A stretch of DNA of 14,055 bases from JBBIVP01 sp037439705 [NCBI: bacterium] (lineage in GTDB: Bacteria; JBBIVP01). The translations under genes and the position numbers were made by a program. Of this stretch, positions 6,951 to 14,031 are shown in pieces (position 1 is the stretch's first letter; each line of letters begins with the position of its first letter). The notes beneath the pieces were generated by a model that had not been told where the DNA came from, made no database searches, and worked only from the letters and a program-made list of their open reading frames with translations. The stretch covers positions 1 through 14,055 of the forward strand of contig JBBIVP010000034.1 of the NCBI GenBank assembly GCA_037439705.1, read 5' to 3'.

Positions 6951-9255
6951 TCTTTACCCCCGATTTTATTACAATCACCCTGTAATAGTTTCCTATCGCC
7001 TCTATTTTTTCGATTTTATGCCCTTCATTTTCCAGGCTTTTCGGAACATTTCTTATCGGGTCTCCGTCATCAAGGTAAATCTCCAGAATCTCTCCGTCCT
7101 TCATCTGCTCAAGTTTGAGTTTTGCCTTTACAAAGTTTATGGGGCACGGAGTTCCTCTTAAATCATAAACGCTTGGCTTAACCTCATGGATTTCTTCCTT
7201 TTCCTTTTTGAATCTTTGAGGAAGGTTAAAATTGCTGTCCACAAGGGAGTAGATTTCTTTTACATCCTCAAACAGATTCAAGGCGTAGTTGTATGCCTCC
7301 GCTCCTTCAATTTTTCCTGAAACAAGTTTTTCGTAAAACTCCTTTAAATTCACGAAATCATTTTTGGCTATACCTCCGTTGACGAAGTGTTCTACAAAGG
7401 AAGAGATTATTTCTTCGTCTGTCTTCGGATCCAATCCCTTTAGGACAAGCAGAGCCCTTGCTGAATAAATAAGAGCGGATTTTATTTCTTCAATTGAGTA
7501 GTTATTATCTTTTGCAATGGAAAGTGACTGCTTTGCGGATGCTATATCTGCTTCTATCATATCAATCACGCCTGCACCACATTCTCCCTGAGATAGTCCT
7601 TCAAGCGAAAATTCCTCGTTCTTTCCGAAATCAATATAATAACTCCTGTCCTCCTCAATGGGTGGCACATACGAGTATTTTTTAATGAATTCTTCAGCAA
7701 TTTTTCTGCCTTCCTTTTTAAGGAATTCTTCCAAAGGATTGTGATCAACATTTTCGCAGATTTTTGTAATAAAATCCCTCATAAATTTTGGAACCGCTCT
7801 CGCGGGAATGCTTCCTATTTCAGGAGCAAGCACTGTATTTTCCTCAGAAATTCTTCCTACTAAATGAATCCTGTAAAATGGAATGGTTCTATTGAAAACC
7901 TTTCTTGTCATACCTGATAGCGAAATATCACCTACTGGATGCTGTCCGCAGGCATTTGGACAACCGTTTATGTTGATTTTTAAATTTTTGATTTTGAGAA
8001 CCCTGTCCTTCATCTCCAATAATTCCTTTTCAAGTTCCTCTGCGAGCCCCTGGGAGTTGCAAAGGCCGAGATTGCAGGTGAGGGCTCCTTTACAACAAAG
8101 AATGTCAATCAGTGTTTCGGGATATAAAAATTTTTCTCCAAAAATTTCCTTCAATTTTTTGTAAACCTCACCAACCTTTTTTGAAGGGACATTTGACAGA
8201 ATGAGGTTCTGCCTCTGAGTGGTTCTTATAATGAGATGAGGAACAATTTCCGATATTTTTGATACCGCAATTGCTTCGTTTGAAGAAAGGTCTCCCCTTG
8301 GGACCCTTACATTTATGTAATAATATCCTCTTTGTTTCTGTTTTCCGAGATTGAATTCCAGAAATTGGGTATCCTCAATTTCCAGTTCCTCCGGCACCTC
8401 TTCCAGTTCCGGAAGGTTATGCTCAAGATTTAAAGGGATATACTCTTCATCCTTCACCTTTTTGAGTTCTTCCCTGTAAAGGCTTACAAATTTATCCCAG
8501 CCTCTATCCTGTATGAAAAATCTAAGGCGATTGTGATGCCTGTTCTTCCTATCTCCAAATTTGTTGTATATGTTTAAAATGGCTTTCAAAGAATACGGAA
8601 TCTCATCTGGAGAGAGACCTTCCTCAATAACCCTGCCAACCGATGATTTCGCTCCCATTCCTCCTCCACATAGAACCTTGAAACCATTTTCAGTGGCAAC
8701 GAACCCAACATCGTTTACACCGGAAAGGGCACAATCTTTTGAACAGCCTGAAAACGCAATTTTGAACTTTCTCGGAAGGTTTACAGACTCATCTAAATTC
8801 AGGAGATGTTCCGTAAAAGCGATTGCATATCTGTAAACCTCTATTTTTTCCTCTGCACATATTCCAGAGAGGGGACATGCTGTTATGTTTCTTACTGTAT
8901 TTCCGCCTCCTCCCCTCGGAGAAATGTTGTATTTTCTTAATGCTTTAATCACCTTTATGGAATTTTCGTATGGAAGGTTATGAATCTGTATATCCTGACG
9001 GGTAGTGATGTGAATAGAGGCAGTGGCAAATTCCTCCGCTGCCTTTCCTATTGCTTCAAATGCTTCGGGAGTTATTATTCCTCCAGGTATTCTCAATCTC
9101 GCCATAAGGAGTTTTCCACCCCTGTGAGAGTAGAATCCCCAAGGAACCCTTATACCCCTGAAGAAAGAAGGACTCATTTTTCCGTTCAGAAAATCTTGAA
9201 GAGCCTTCTCAAATTTTTCTTCTTCAATTATAACCTTCTTAGGTAGTTGAAACAT
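6934..9255 (-). CDS. Siroheme [4Fe-4S] sulfite (or nitrite) reductase with C-terminal TusA domain
   Basis: Probably reduces sulfite to sulfide in the cytoplasm with six electrons, likely from ferredoxin since no flavoprotein subunit is encoded nearby. Of 773 residues, 1-~500 are two tandem nitrite/sulfite reductase halves, each with a conserved Arg motif (ITTRQDIQI, IIRTTQRQN). Both halves have a full cluster/siroheme cysteine set: Cys127-X5-Cys133 with Cys171-X3-Cys175, and Cys388-X5-Cys394 with Cys432-X3-Cys436. Residues ~550-675 form a helical region with GECGAG that I do not recognise with confidence. Residues ~695-765 are a TusA-type sulfur-transfer domain with Cys704 (GTPCPINFVKAKL), having Asn where CPxP-type TusA has Pro. 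The upstream cobA-hemD gene supports siroheme supply. The start has AAGGAGG about 10 bases upstream; the gene overlaps its neighbours by 17 bases at each end. Nitrite as substrate is possible but less likely here. Confidence 0.92.
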   Translation of the reverse strand: MFQLPKKVIIEEEKFEKALQDFLNGKMSPSFFRGIRVPWGFYSHRGGKLLMARLRIPGGIITPEAFEAIGKAAEEFATASIHITTRQDIQIHNLPYENSIKVIKALRKYNISPRGGGGNTVRNITACPLSGICAEEKIEVYRYAIAFTEHLLNLDESVNLPRKFKIAFSGCSKDCALSGVNDVGFVATENGFKVLCGGGMGAKSSVGRVIEEGLSPDEIPYSLKAILNIYNKFGDRKNRHHNRLRFFIQDRGWDKFVSLYREELKKVKDEEYIPLNLEHNLPELEEVPEELEIEDTQFLEFNLGKQKQRGYYYINVRVPRGDLSSNEAIAVSKISEIVPHLIIRTTQRQNLILSNVPSKKVGEVYKKLKEIFGEKFLYPETLIDILCCKGALTCNLGLCNSQGLAEELEKELLEMKDRVLKIKNLKININGCPNACGQHPVGDISLSGMTRKVFNRTIPFYRIHLVGRISEENTVLAPEIGSIPARAVPKFMRDFITKICENVDHNPLEEFLKKEGRKIAEEFIKKYSYVPPIEEDRSYYIDFGKNEEFSLEGLSQGECGAGVIDMIEADIASAKQSLSIAKDNNYSIEEIKSALIYSARALLVLKGLDPKTDEEIISSFVEHFVNGGIAKNDFVNLKEFYEKLVSGKIEGAEAYNYALNLFEDVKEIYSLVDSNFNLPQRFKKEKEEIHEVKPSVYDLRGTPCPINFVKAKLKLEQMKDGEILEIYLDDGDPIRNVPKSLENEGHKIEKIEAIGNYYRVIVIKSGVKNEDNS

Positions 9256-10660
9256 TTAACTCACACCTCCTTTTTGGAATTAGATTGAACTTCAAAACTG
9301 TCTCAAAGGTTTTTGGATTTGTCGCAATTATTTTTACCTTTTCAGGTGGTCTTCCATACCTTCTTAAAAAGTTTCTTACTGCCGATGGACTGGAAAAAAC
9401 TATTTCATCAAAAATCTCCAGGTCTATCGGGGGGAGATTTTTCGGAATGGTTGTTCTGTATGCGGAATACTTGTATGGAATTCCTTTGAGTTTCTTTATG
9501 CCATTGGCAAGTCCTCTATCTCCTGAAACTGAAGAGACAATCCCAACCTTCATATTCTCAATCCCCATTTTCTGAAGAATGGTTAAAAGTTCCTGGAGGC
9601 TTCCAGATGGAGGATAAAAATCAGGAAGAATTCCCTTTTCTTTTAGTTTATCCACAGCAGATTTTGTGAAGCAGGCTATTTTCACGGAGTTCAAAATTCT
9701 TGAATCGAGTCCGATTTTTAAAAGTTTCTCAAAGAAGAAATGGACAGCCCATCTGGATGTGAAAATCAAAAATGAAAACTCAGGCAAATATTTTACAAAT
9801 TTCTTAAATTTTGAAATCTCCTTTGTGGGTTTGAGATTCACCATTGGAATGTGAAAAATTATCCCCTCCTCTGTAGATTCTGGAGGTGTGTATCCTGTCC
9901 ACAGAATTTTTCTCTGAGTTCTGAACCAGTCAAACCTCTTTTCCAGTTCAACCGTTTCTCCAATTATAATTGTAGAAGGAGGACCAATTTTTTCCCTTTT
10001 TACCTTTTCTCCTATGTCTTTTAAAGTTCCCACAACCACTTTCTGATCCGGCATACTGACATTTCTTATAACTGCTACAGGCGTGGAAGGACTTTTGCCA
10101 TTCTTTATCAAAGTCTCTGCAATCTGTGAAAGGTTTTTTGTTGCCATATATAGAACAATTGTCTCAATCCCTGCTATCTTTTCCCAGTTAATAAAACCTG
10201 ATTCCTTAGATGGAGCCTCGTGACCGGTAACAAAAACAACGCCTGAAGAAATGTTTCTCGTTGTCAAAGGAATGCCTGCGAAACAACCTCCAGCAGTTGC
10301 TGAAGTTACTCCAGGAATCACCTCAAATTCTATTCCATGTCTCACCAATCCGTTGAGTTCCTCTGCAATTCTGCCAAATATGAAAGGGTCTCCATTTTTT
10401 AGCCTCACCACCTTTTTCCCTTCCCTCAGCTTTTTCAATATAAGGTAAATTATCCTCTCTTCTTTCCTGAATTTAGAAAATCTGTCCGTGCAAATGAGTT
10501 CCTTAGAAGAAACATCTGCAAAATTCAGAATCCACCTTCCCACGAGTGAATCATAAATAACCACATCCGCTTCTTTAAGAACCTTCAGTCCTTTAACTGT
10601 GAGCAGATCAGGAGAACCGGGTCCTGCACCCACAATGTAAATTTTCTTATTCTTCCACAT
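9239..10660 (-). CDS. cobA: Uroporphyrinogen-III C-methyltransferase / uroporphyrinogen-III synthase fusion (CobA-HemD)
   Basis: The N-terminal ~245 residues are the SAM-dependent methyltransferase that makes precorrin-2, the first dedicated step to siroheme. Motifs are VGAGPGSPDLLTVKG (10-24), YDSLVG (36-41), RLKNGDPFIFGR (86-97) and VIPGVTSA (114-121). The C-terminal ~225 residues resemble uroporphyrinogen-III synthase (HemD), with FTSRWAVHFF (300-309) and FSSPSAVRNF (422-431); this family is weakly conserved, so that half is less certain. Such fusions are common in anaerobes. The precorrin-2 dehydrogenase/ferrochelatase (SirC/Met8) is not in the window and must be elsewhere. The gene sits directly before the siroheme reductase, so cofactor and apoenzyme are made together. 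The ATG has AGAGGAGG 9 bases upstream, inside the end of the JAMM gene, which it overlaps by 14 bases. Confidence 0.93.
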   Translation of the reverse strand: MWKNKKIYIVGAGPGSPDLLTVKGLKVLKEADVVIYDSLVGRWILNFADVSSKELICTDRFSKFRKEERIIYLILKKLREGKKVVRLKNGDPFIFGRIAEELNGLVRHGIEFEVIPGVTSATAGGCFAGIPLTTRNISSGVVFVTGHEAPSKESGFINWEKIAGIETIVLYMATKNLSQIAETLIKNGKSPSTPVAVIRNVSMPDQKVVVGTLKDIGEKVKREKIGPPSTIIIGETVELEKRFDWFRTQRKILWTGYTPPESTEEGIIFHIPMVNLKPTKEISKFKKFVKYLPEFSFLIFTSRWAVHFFFEKLLKIGLDSRILNSVKIACFTKSAVDKLKEKGILPDFYPPSGSLQELLTILQKMGIENMKVGIVSSVSGDRGLANGIKKLKGIPYKYSAYRTTIPKNLPPIDLEIFDEIVFSSPSAVRNFLRRYGRPPEKVKIIATNPKTFETVLKFNLIPKRRCELNVSTT

Positions 10661-11054
10661 TCAGTTCAGCCTCCTCTATTTTTCCTTCCTTTATTTTGAA
10701 TGCCCTTATCTCTTTTACCTCCTTTTCTTCAAGCCTCAAAATCAGGTAGAAAACATCCGGATAATTTGCAAGTTCTATATCCCTCTTTGAGGGATAGGCT
10801 GGAGCATTTATGTGCGAATGGTATATCCCAACGAGTTCTAACCCTTCCTTTCTGAGTTCTTTAAAGACCTTAAGTTGTTCTTTTGGATCCATAAAATAGC
10901 AGGTTTGCGGGCTTTGAGATATGTTTGACATCTCGTACACCTTCTTTGCCATTTCTCCATTGCCACCAATTATCCCACAGGCTTCATTTGGATATTCTCT
11001 AATAGAATGAGCTTTCATCCTTTCAAAAACCTCTTTTTTTAAAACCATCTTCAT
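10647..11054 (-). CDS. JAMM/Mov34-family metalloprotease (Mec/HcyD/QbsD-like)
   Basis: A 135-residue zinc protease with the complete JAMM signature: Glu24 (NEACGI), His79-Ser-His81, then seven residues to Ser89 and Asp92 (HSH-X7-S-X2-D). Bacterial members act on ubiquitin-like sulfur carriers next to the diglycine. Mycobacterial Mec releases cysteine from CysO, while Wolinella HcyD and Pseudomonas QbsD trim residues after GG. In this operon the candidate substrates are the KLWN tail of the CysO-like carrier, a carrier-cysteine adduct, or the ThiS-synthase junction. I chose the ATG at 11054 (ATGA overlap with the permease stop) over the longest frame, starting at 11117, because its extra 21 residues lie inside the permease gene and do not resemble the family. 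The ATG at 11048, with GGGG about 7 bases upstream, is also possible. The family is certain; the substrate is inferred. Confidence 0.92.
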   Translation of the reverse strand: MKMVLKKEVFERMKAHSIREYPNEACGIIGGNGEMAKKVYEMSNISQSPQTCYFMDPKEQLKVFKELRKEGLELVGIYHSHINAPAYPSKRDIELANYPDVFYLILRLEEKEVKEIRAFKIKEGKIEEAELNVEE

Positions 11055-12016
11055 ACCCCAGCTATATGACAGAGTCCGTAAGAAAGAAACAAAGCAAGGA
11101 GAGGAGTTGCACTCCATATAAAGAGTATCCTTCTGATCTCACCTGTCTGGAAGATTGACACCTCTGGATTTTTAATCCTGCTTATTGCCATAATGGAGCA
11201 AAGGTTCAATTCTACAAGTGGAAATGGTATTCCGAGAAGGGAGGCAATTAAAAGTATACTTCCTGTCACAAACGCAACAACCGGTGAAGATATCAGTCCG
11301 AGTTTTGCAACCCTTTTTCCTGCTGTTTCAAGTGTTCCGCTTCCGAATATAAGGGCACCAATCCCAAAAAATGGAGATAACAATAAAAGTCCTTCCTTCA
11401 TATCAATTATCCCTGTCCCGTAAAGCGGTCCTACTGCATTTGCCACATTGTTTGTTCCAATTGCAAATGACACATAAAGGGCACTTAAATAAGAAACAAT
11501 TTTCAATTTTTTCTCGTTCAGAAAAAGTTTTTCATAAAGGTTGATGTTATCATTTGTAGGCGGATAGATTTTTCTGTAGATTAAAGAAGTAAGAAAAAAG
11601 GATAACAGAGGAAAAATGAGCCATGAGGGGATTATTTTAAAAAAAAGTATTTCTGCATTTAATTTTTTCAGATAAAGTCCTGCTCCTGCAACTGCTGACA
11701 CTGTCTCCATACTCGTTGACTGTGGAATTTTTAAAAGATTGGCAATTAAAAGGCAGGTTGTTGCTGACACTATAACAATCAGGGCAAGTGCTGGCTCATG
11801 AATTCCGCCAGAGACCAATTTTTTTCCTATGGTGACGGACACATTCCTTCCAAGGGTGATGGCTCCCAGAATTACAAACGCGCCAAACAATAAAATTGCC
11901 TTTTTCTTTTTTATAAATCCACCTCCATAGAGGGAAGAAAATGAAGGTGCTATTCCACTTCCGCCCATATTCATTGCGAAGAGAATGGATAAAAATATGA
12001 GAAGAATGTATTCCAT
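11051..12016 (-). CDS. PiT-family permease, probable sulfate transporter (CysP-like)
   Basis: A 321-residue integral membrane protein with many hydrophobic segments and the duplicated PiT signature: MNMGGSGIAPS at 15-25 and FAIGTNNVANAVGP at 184-197. A PQSTS motif is at 98-102, but the matching motif of the second half is degenerate (IPFPLVELN). PiT proteins usually carry phosphate with H+ or Na+. The subgroup typified by Bacillus subtilis CysP carries sulfate, and placement between cysH and the rest of a sulfate-reduction operon strongly suggests sulfate here. No sulfate ABC transporter is present. The start overlaps the cysH stop by one base (TAATG) and the stop overlaps the JAMM start, so translation is coupled. 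The family is well supported; the substrate rests on context. Confidence 0.88.
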   Translation of the reverse strand: MEYILLIFLSILFAMNMGGSGIAPSFSSLYGGGFIKKKKAILLFGAFVILGAITLGRNVSVTIGKKLVSGGIHEPALALIVIVSATTCLLIANLLKIPQSTSMETVSAVAGAGLYLKKLNAEILFFKIIPSWLIFPLLSFFLTSLIYRKIYPPTNDNINLYEKLFLNEKKLKIVSYLSALYVSFAIGTNNVANAVGPLYGTGIIDMKEGLLLLSPFFGIGALIFGSGTLETAGKRVAKLGLISSPVVAFVTGSILLIASLLGIPFPLVELNLCSIMAISRIKNPEVSIFQTGEIRRILFIWSATPLLALFLSYGLCHIAGV

Positions 12017-12723
12017 TACTTTCGCTTAATGTGTAAACCGCATTCCTTCTTTTCGGGTGTCTCCCACCACCATCTTCCAGCCCTTATGTCCTCACCAGGT
12101 TTAATTGCCCTCGTGCATGGTGCACAGCCTATACTGGGATAGTTTCTGTCATGGAGAGCATTATAAGGGACACCATTTTTCCTTATGTAATCCCAGACCT
12201 CCCTTTCTGTCCAGTCTGCAAGGGGATTAATTTTCACGAGCACCTTCTTTACTCCATCAAAGGTTCTTTCATCCTCTTCCACTTTTTTAATATCTACCCT
12301 TGTTATGGATTGTTCCCTTCTCAATCCTGTTATCCAGGCATCAAGGTTTTTGAGAATCCTTTCAAGGGGCTCCACCTTCCTTATCTGACAGCATAACCTT
12401 CTCAACCCAACACTCTTATAGAACAGATTTGGACCGTGTTTTTCCAGCATCTCTTCCACCGCGTTTCTATCAGGGAAAAGAAATTCTATTTTTGCTCCGT
12501 ATTTTTCCATTATTTTCTCAATGAGGTCGTATGTCTCCTGCGGAAGTCTACCCGTGTCAATTGTAAATATCCTTGCGGAAGGAGCTATTTTCATAAGCAT
12601 GTCAATAAGAACGACATCCTCTGCACCGAAACTGGAAGAGAGAGCAACTCTTCTGCCAAACTTTTCAACAGCCCATTTCAAAATTTCCTCTGCACTTTTC
12701 TTTTCAAACTCATCTGCCATCAT
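12016..12723 (-). CDS. cysH: Adenylyl-sulfate (APS) reductase, [4Fe-4S] type
   Basis: Reduces APS to sulfite and AMP, using thioredoxin-like electron donors. The 235 residues show the PP-loop-type site SSSFGAEDVVL (29-39), LRRLCCQIRKVEPL with Cys111-Cys112, Cys200-X2-Cys203 (GCAPC), and the catalytic tail ECGLH with Cys228. The CC...CxxC set binds the [4Fe-4S] cluster and marks an APS rather than PAPS reductase. This agrees with the absence of an APS kinase in the window. The gene starts one base after the cysE stop; GGAGGAGGT, 7 bases before the ATG at 12723, lies within the last cysE codons. A second ATG follows immediately, so initiation may occur one codon later. It is directly followed by the permease gene. 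Confidence 0.95.
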   Translation of the reverse strand: MMADEFEKKSAEEILKWAVEKFGRRVALSSSFGAEDVVLIDMLMKIAPSARIFTIDTGRLPQETYDLIEKIMEKYGAKIEFLFPDRNAVEEMLEKHGPNLFYKSVGLRRLCCQIRKVEPLERILKNLDAWITGLRREQSITRVDIKKVEEDERTFDGVKKVLVKINPLADWTEREVWDYIRKNGVPYNALHDRNYPSIGCAPCTRAIKPGEDIRAGRWWWETPEKKECGLHIKRK

Positions 12724-12724
12724 T

Positions 12725-13471
12725 TTATATACCTCCTCCGTTAATAAAGTGTTCTGAATTTTTCATTGCAAATATCCTTTCTATCTCCTTTCTATTTTTT
12801 TCTATCTGTTCGTCAATGTACTCCTTAATCCCCTTTATTTCTTCAAACTTCTTCAACTTTTCTTCTATTTTCTTTTGGGTCTCAAGAACAAGCCTTATGG
12901 CTTCCGCTACAGGGTCTGGAAGTTTGTGATGTTCAAGGGGCTGAGGGGAATATGTATGTGAGGTGCTCACTATTTTGGCAGGAACTCCAACAGCAGTTGA
13001 TGCAAGTGGAACATCTGTGAGCACAACGGACCCGGCTCCTATTCTCGCTCTTCTTCCAATCCTTACAGGTCCAAGAATTATGGCACCTGCCCCAATAATC
13101 ACTCCGTCTTCCACTGTTGGATGCCTTTTTTTCTTCTCAAGGGAAATTCCGCCAAGAACGGCTCCCTGATATATGAGGACATCATCTCCAACCTCAGCAG
13201 TTTCTCCTATTACCACTCCCATACCATGGTCAATGAAAACCCTCCTTCCTATTTTTGCTCCCGGATGAATTTCTATTCCTGTCAAAAATCTGTTTAGGTG
13301 AGAAATTATCCTTGCAATTGTGTAAAACCTTTTTTTGTAAAACCAGTGGGCTATGCGATGAAGCCAGAGAGCATGAACTCCCGGATAGCACAGGATCACC
13401 TCCAGAGTATTTTTGGCAGCAGGGTCTTTTTCAAAAACAGTTTTTATATCTTCCTTTATCCTTTTAAACAT
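12725..13471 (-). CDS. cysE: Serine O-acetyltransferase
   Basis: Transfers acetyl from acetyl-CoA to serine, making O-acetylserine for cysteine synthase. After an N-terminal helical region come left-handed beta-helix hexapeptide repeats (about residues 67-170), with the catalytic [13 protein letters not shown] (80-92) and [18 protein letters not shown] (107-124). A long charged helix likely to form a coiled coil (about 190-240) follows. The protein ends ...INGGGI. A C-terminal Ile is what E. coli CysE inserts into the CysK active site to form the cysteine synthase complex. I chose the ATG at 13471 (MFKRIKEDI) because it matches the family N-terminus and has GAGG 6 bases upstream. The ATG at 13483, four codons earlier and in ATGA overlap with the regulator gene, has no ribosome binding site but could be used by coupling. 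Confidence 0.94.
   Translation of the reverse strand: MFKRIKEDIKTVFEKDPAAKNTLEVILCYPGVHALWLHRIAHWFYKKRFYTIARIISHLNRFLTGIEIHPGAKIGRRVFIDHGMGVVIGETAEVGDDVLIYQGAVLGGISLEKKKRHPTVEDGVIIGAGAIILGPVRIGRRARIGAGSVVLTDVPLASTAVGVPAKIVSTSHTYSPQPLEHHKLPDPVAEAIRLVLETQKKIEEKLKKFEEIKGIKEYIDEQIEKNRKEIERIFAMKNSEHFINGGGI
12731..12739 (-). promoter_or_regulatory. Shine-Dalgarno of cysH, encoded by the C-terminal Gly codons of cysE
   Basis: GGAGGAGGT is perfectly placed 7 bases before the cysH ATG. It is read in cysE as Gly-Gly-Gly of the terminal NGGGI. The sequence therefore serves both the cysE tail and cysH initiation. Confidence 0.85.
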
Positions 13472-13479
13472 CTCAAACC

Positions 13480-13923
13480 TCATATATAATACATATATTG
13501 ATCTCTACCAACTTTTTCCGCGTGAATCTTTCTCAGCTCATCAAGGGTAATGGAGTGAAGAAAGCTTTCTATTGTATTCTTTAACCTTATCCATACATCC
13601 CTCACCGCACATGTTTTTATTCTTTTGCAAAGGTTAACATCCTCAATGCATTCAACAGGTGAAAGTGGTCCCTCAAGAACATTTAAAACTTCAGCCAGGG
13701 TGATACTTGAAGGATTTTTTGCAAGCGAACATCCTCCATCTTTTCCTCTGTTTGTTTTCACAATTCCTGCCTTCTTTAAAGCCACTATTATATGCTCCAC
13801 ATATCCTTTTGAGAGCCCCTGTTTTTTTGATATCTCTTTTACGGAAATGAAGCCCTTTCCATAGTTTAAAGCCAGCTCAAGGAGTATTCTCATCCCGTAC
13901 CTTCCCCTTGTTGAAAGCCTCAT
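13480..13923 (-). CDS. Rrf2-family transcriptional regulator with IscR-like cysteines
   Basis: A 147-residue DNA-binding regulator. The start [19 protein letters not shown] is typical of Rrf2 proteins, followed by a winged helix (recognition region about 28-52, [15 protein letters not shown]) and the wing [11 protein letters not shown]. Cys92, Cys99 and Cys105 sit where IscR-type proteins hold an Fe-S cluster (Cys92/98/104 in E. coli IscR), so an iron-sulfur or redox input is plausible. In Bacillus, the Rrf2 protein CymR instead senses cysteine status through O-acetylserine and CysK; CymR lacks these cysteines. As the first operon gene it probably controls its own promoter, which has an imperfect palindrome over the -10 region. 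The ATG at 13923 has AGGAGG 5 bases upstream. Cys65 replaces the Tyr that I expect in the common GGY wing motif. Confidence 0.92.
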   Translation of the reverse strand: MRLSTRGRYGMRILLELALNYGKGFISVKEISKKQGLSKGYVEHIIVALKKAGIVKTNRGKDGGCSLAKNPSSITLAEVLNVLEGPLSPVECIEDVNLCKRIKTCAVRDVWIRLKNTIESFLHSITLDELRKIHAEKVGRDQYMYYI

Positions 13924-13945
13924 CTTGTCCTCCTAAATATTAATT

Positions 13946-13969
13946 TTATTATCATAATACTAATAATAA
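13946..13969 (-). promoter_or_regulatory. Imperfect palindrome over the -10 region, candidate regulator operator
   Basis: A 24-base imperfect inverted repeat with outer arms TTATTAT / ATAATAA matches its reverse complement at 18 of 24 positions. It overlaps the -10 box and the probable start site, a position suited to autorepression by the adjacent Rrf2 regulator. The region is very AT-rich, so chance symmetry is a real possibility. Confidence 0.35.
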
Positions 13970-13991
13970 ATAATTATATCTCTCTTGTCAA
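13963..13991 (-). promoter_or_regulatory. Sigma70-type promoter of the sulfur operon
   Basis: On the minus strand a perfect -35 box TTGACA (13986-13991) is followed after exactly 17 bases by TATTAT (13963-13968). Transcription would start near 13955, giving a leader of only about 30 bases before the regulator ATG. That is too short for a riboswitch or T-box. It is the only convincing promoter found for the minus-strand genes. Confidence 0.7.
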
Positions 13992-14031
13992 GTATTTTGT
14001 GAAATGGTCTCTTAAAAAGGAGGGGATATTT

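Noticed and set aside
11055-11117. Longer start for the JAMM protease (21 extra residues)
   Set aside because: The extension lies wholly inside the permease gene, does not look like the family N-terminus, and the ATGA overlap at 11054 is the usual arrangement in this operon.
13924-13962. Riboswitch or T-box leader before the operon
   Set aside because: The predicted leader is only about 30 bases and very AT-rich, with no room for a structured element.
13973-13978. Perfect TATAAT on the minus strand upstream of the regulator
   Set aside because: It lies only 7 bases from the TTGACA, and no acceptable -35 box sits 16-18 bases upstream. TATTAT at 13963-13968 has the correct 17-base spacing.
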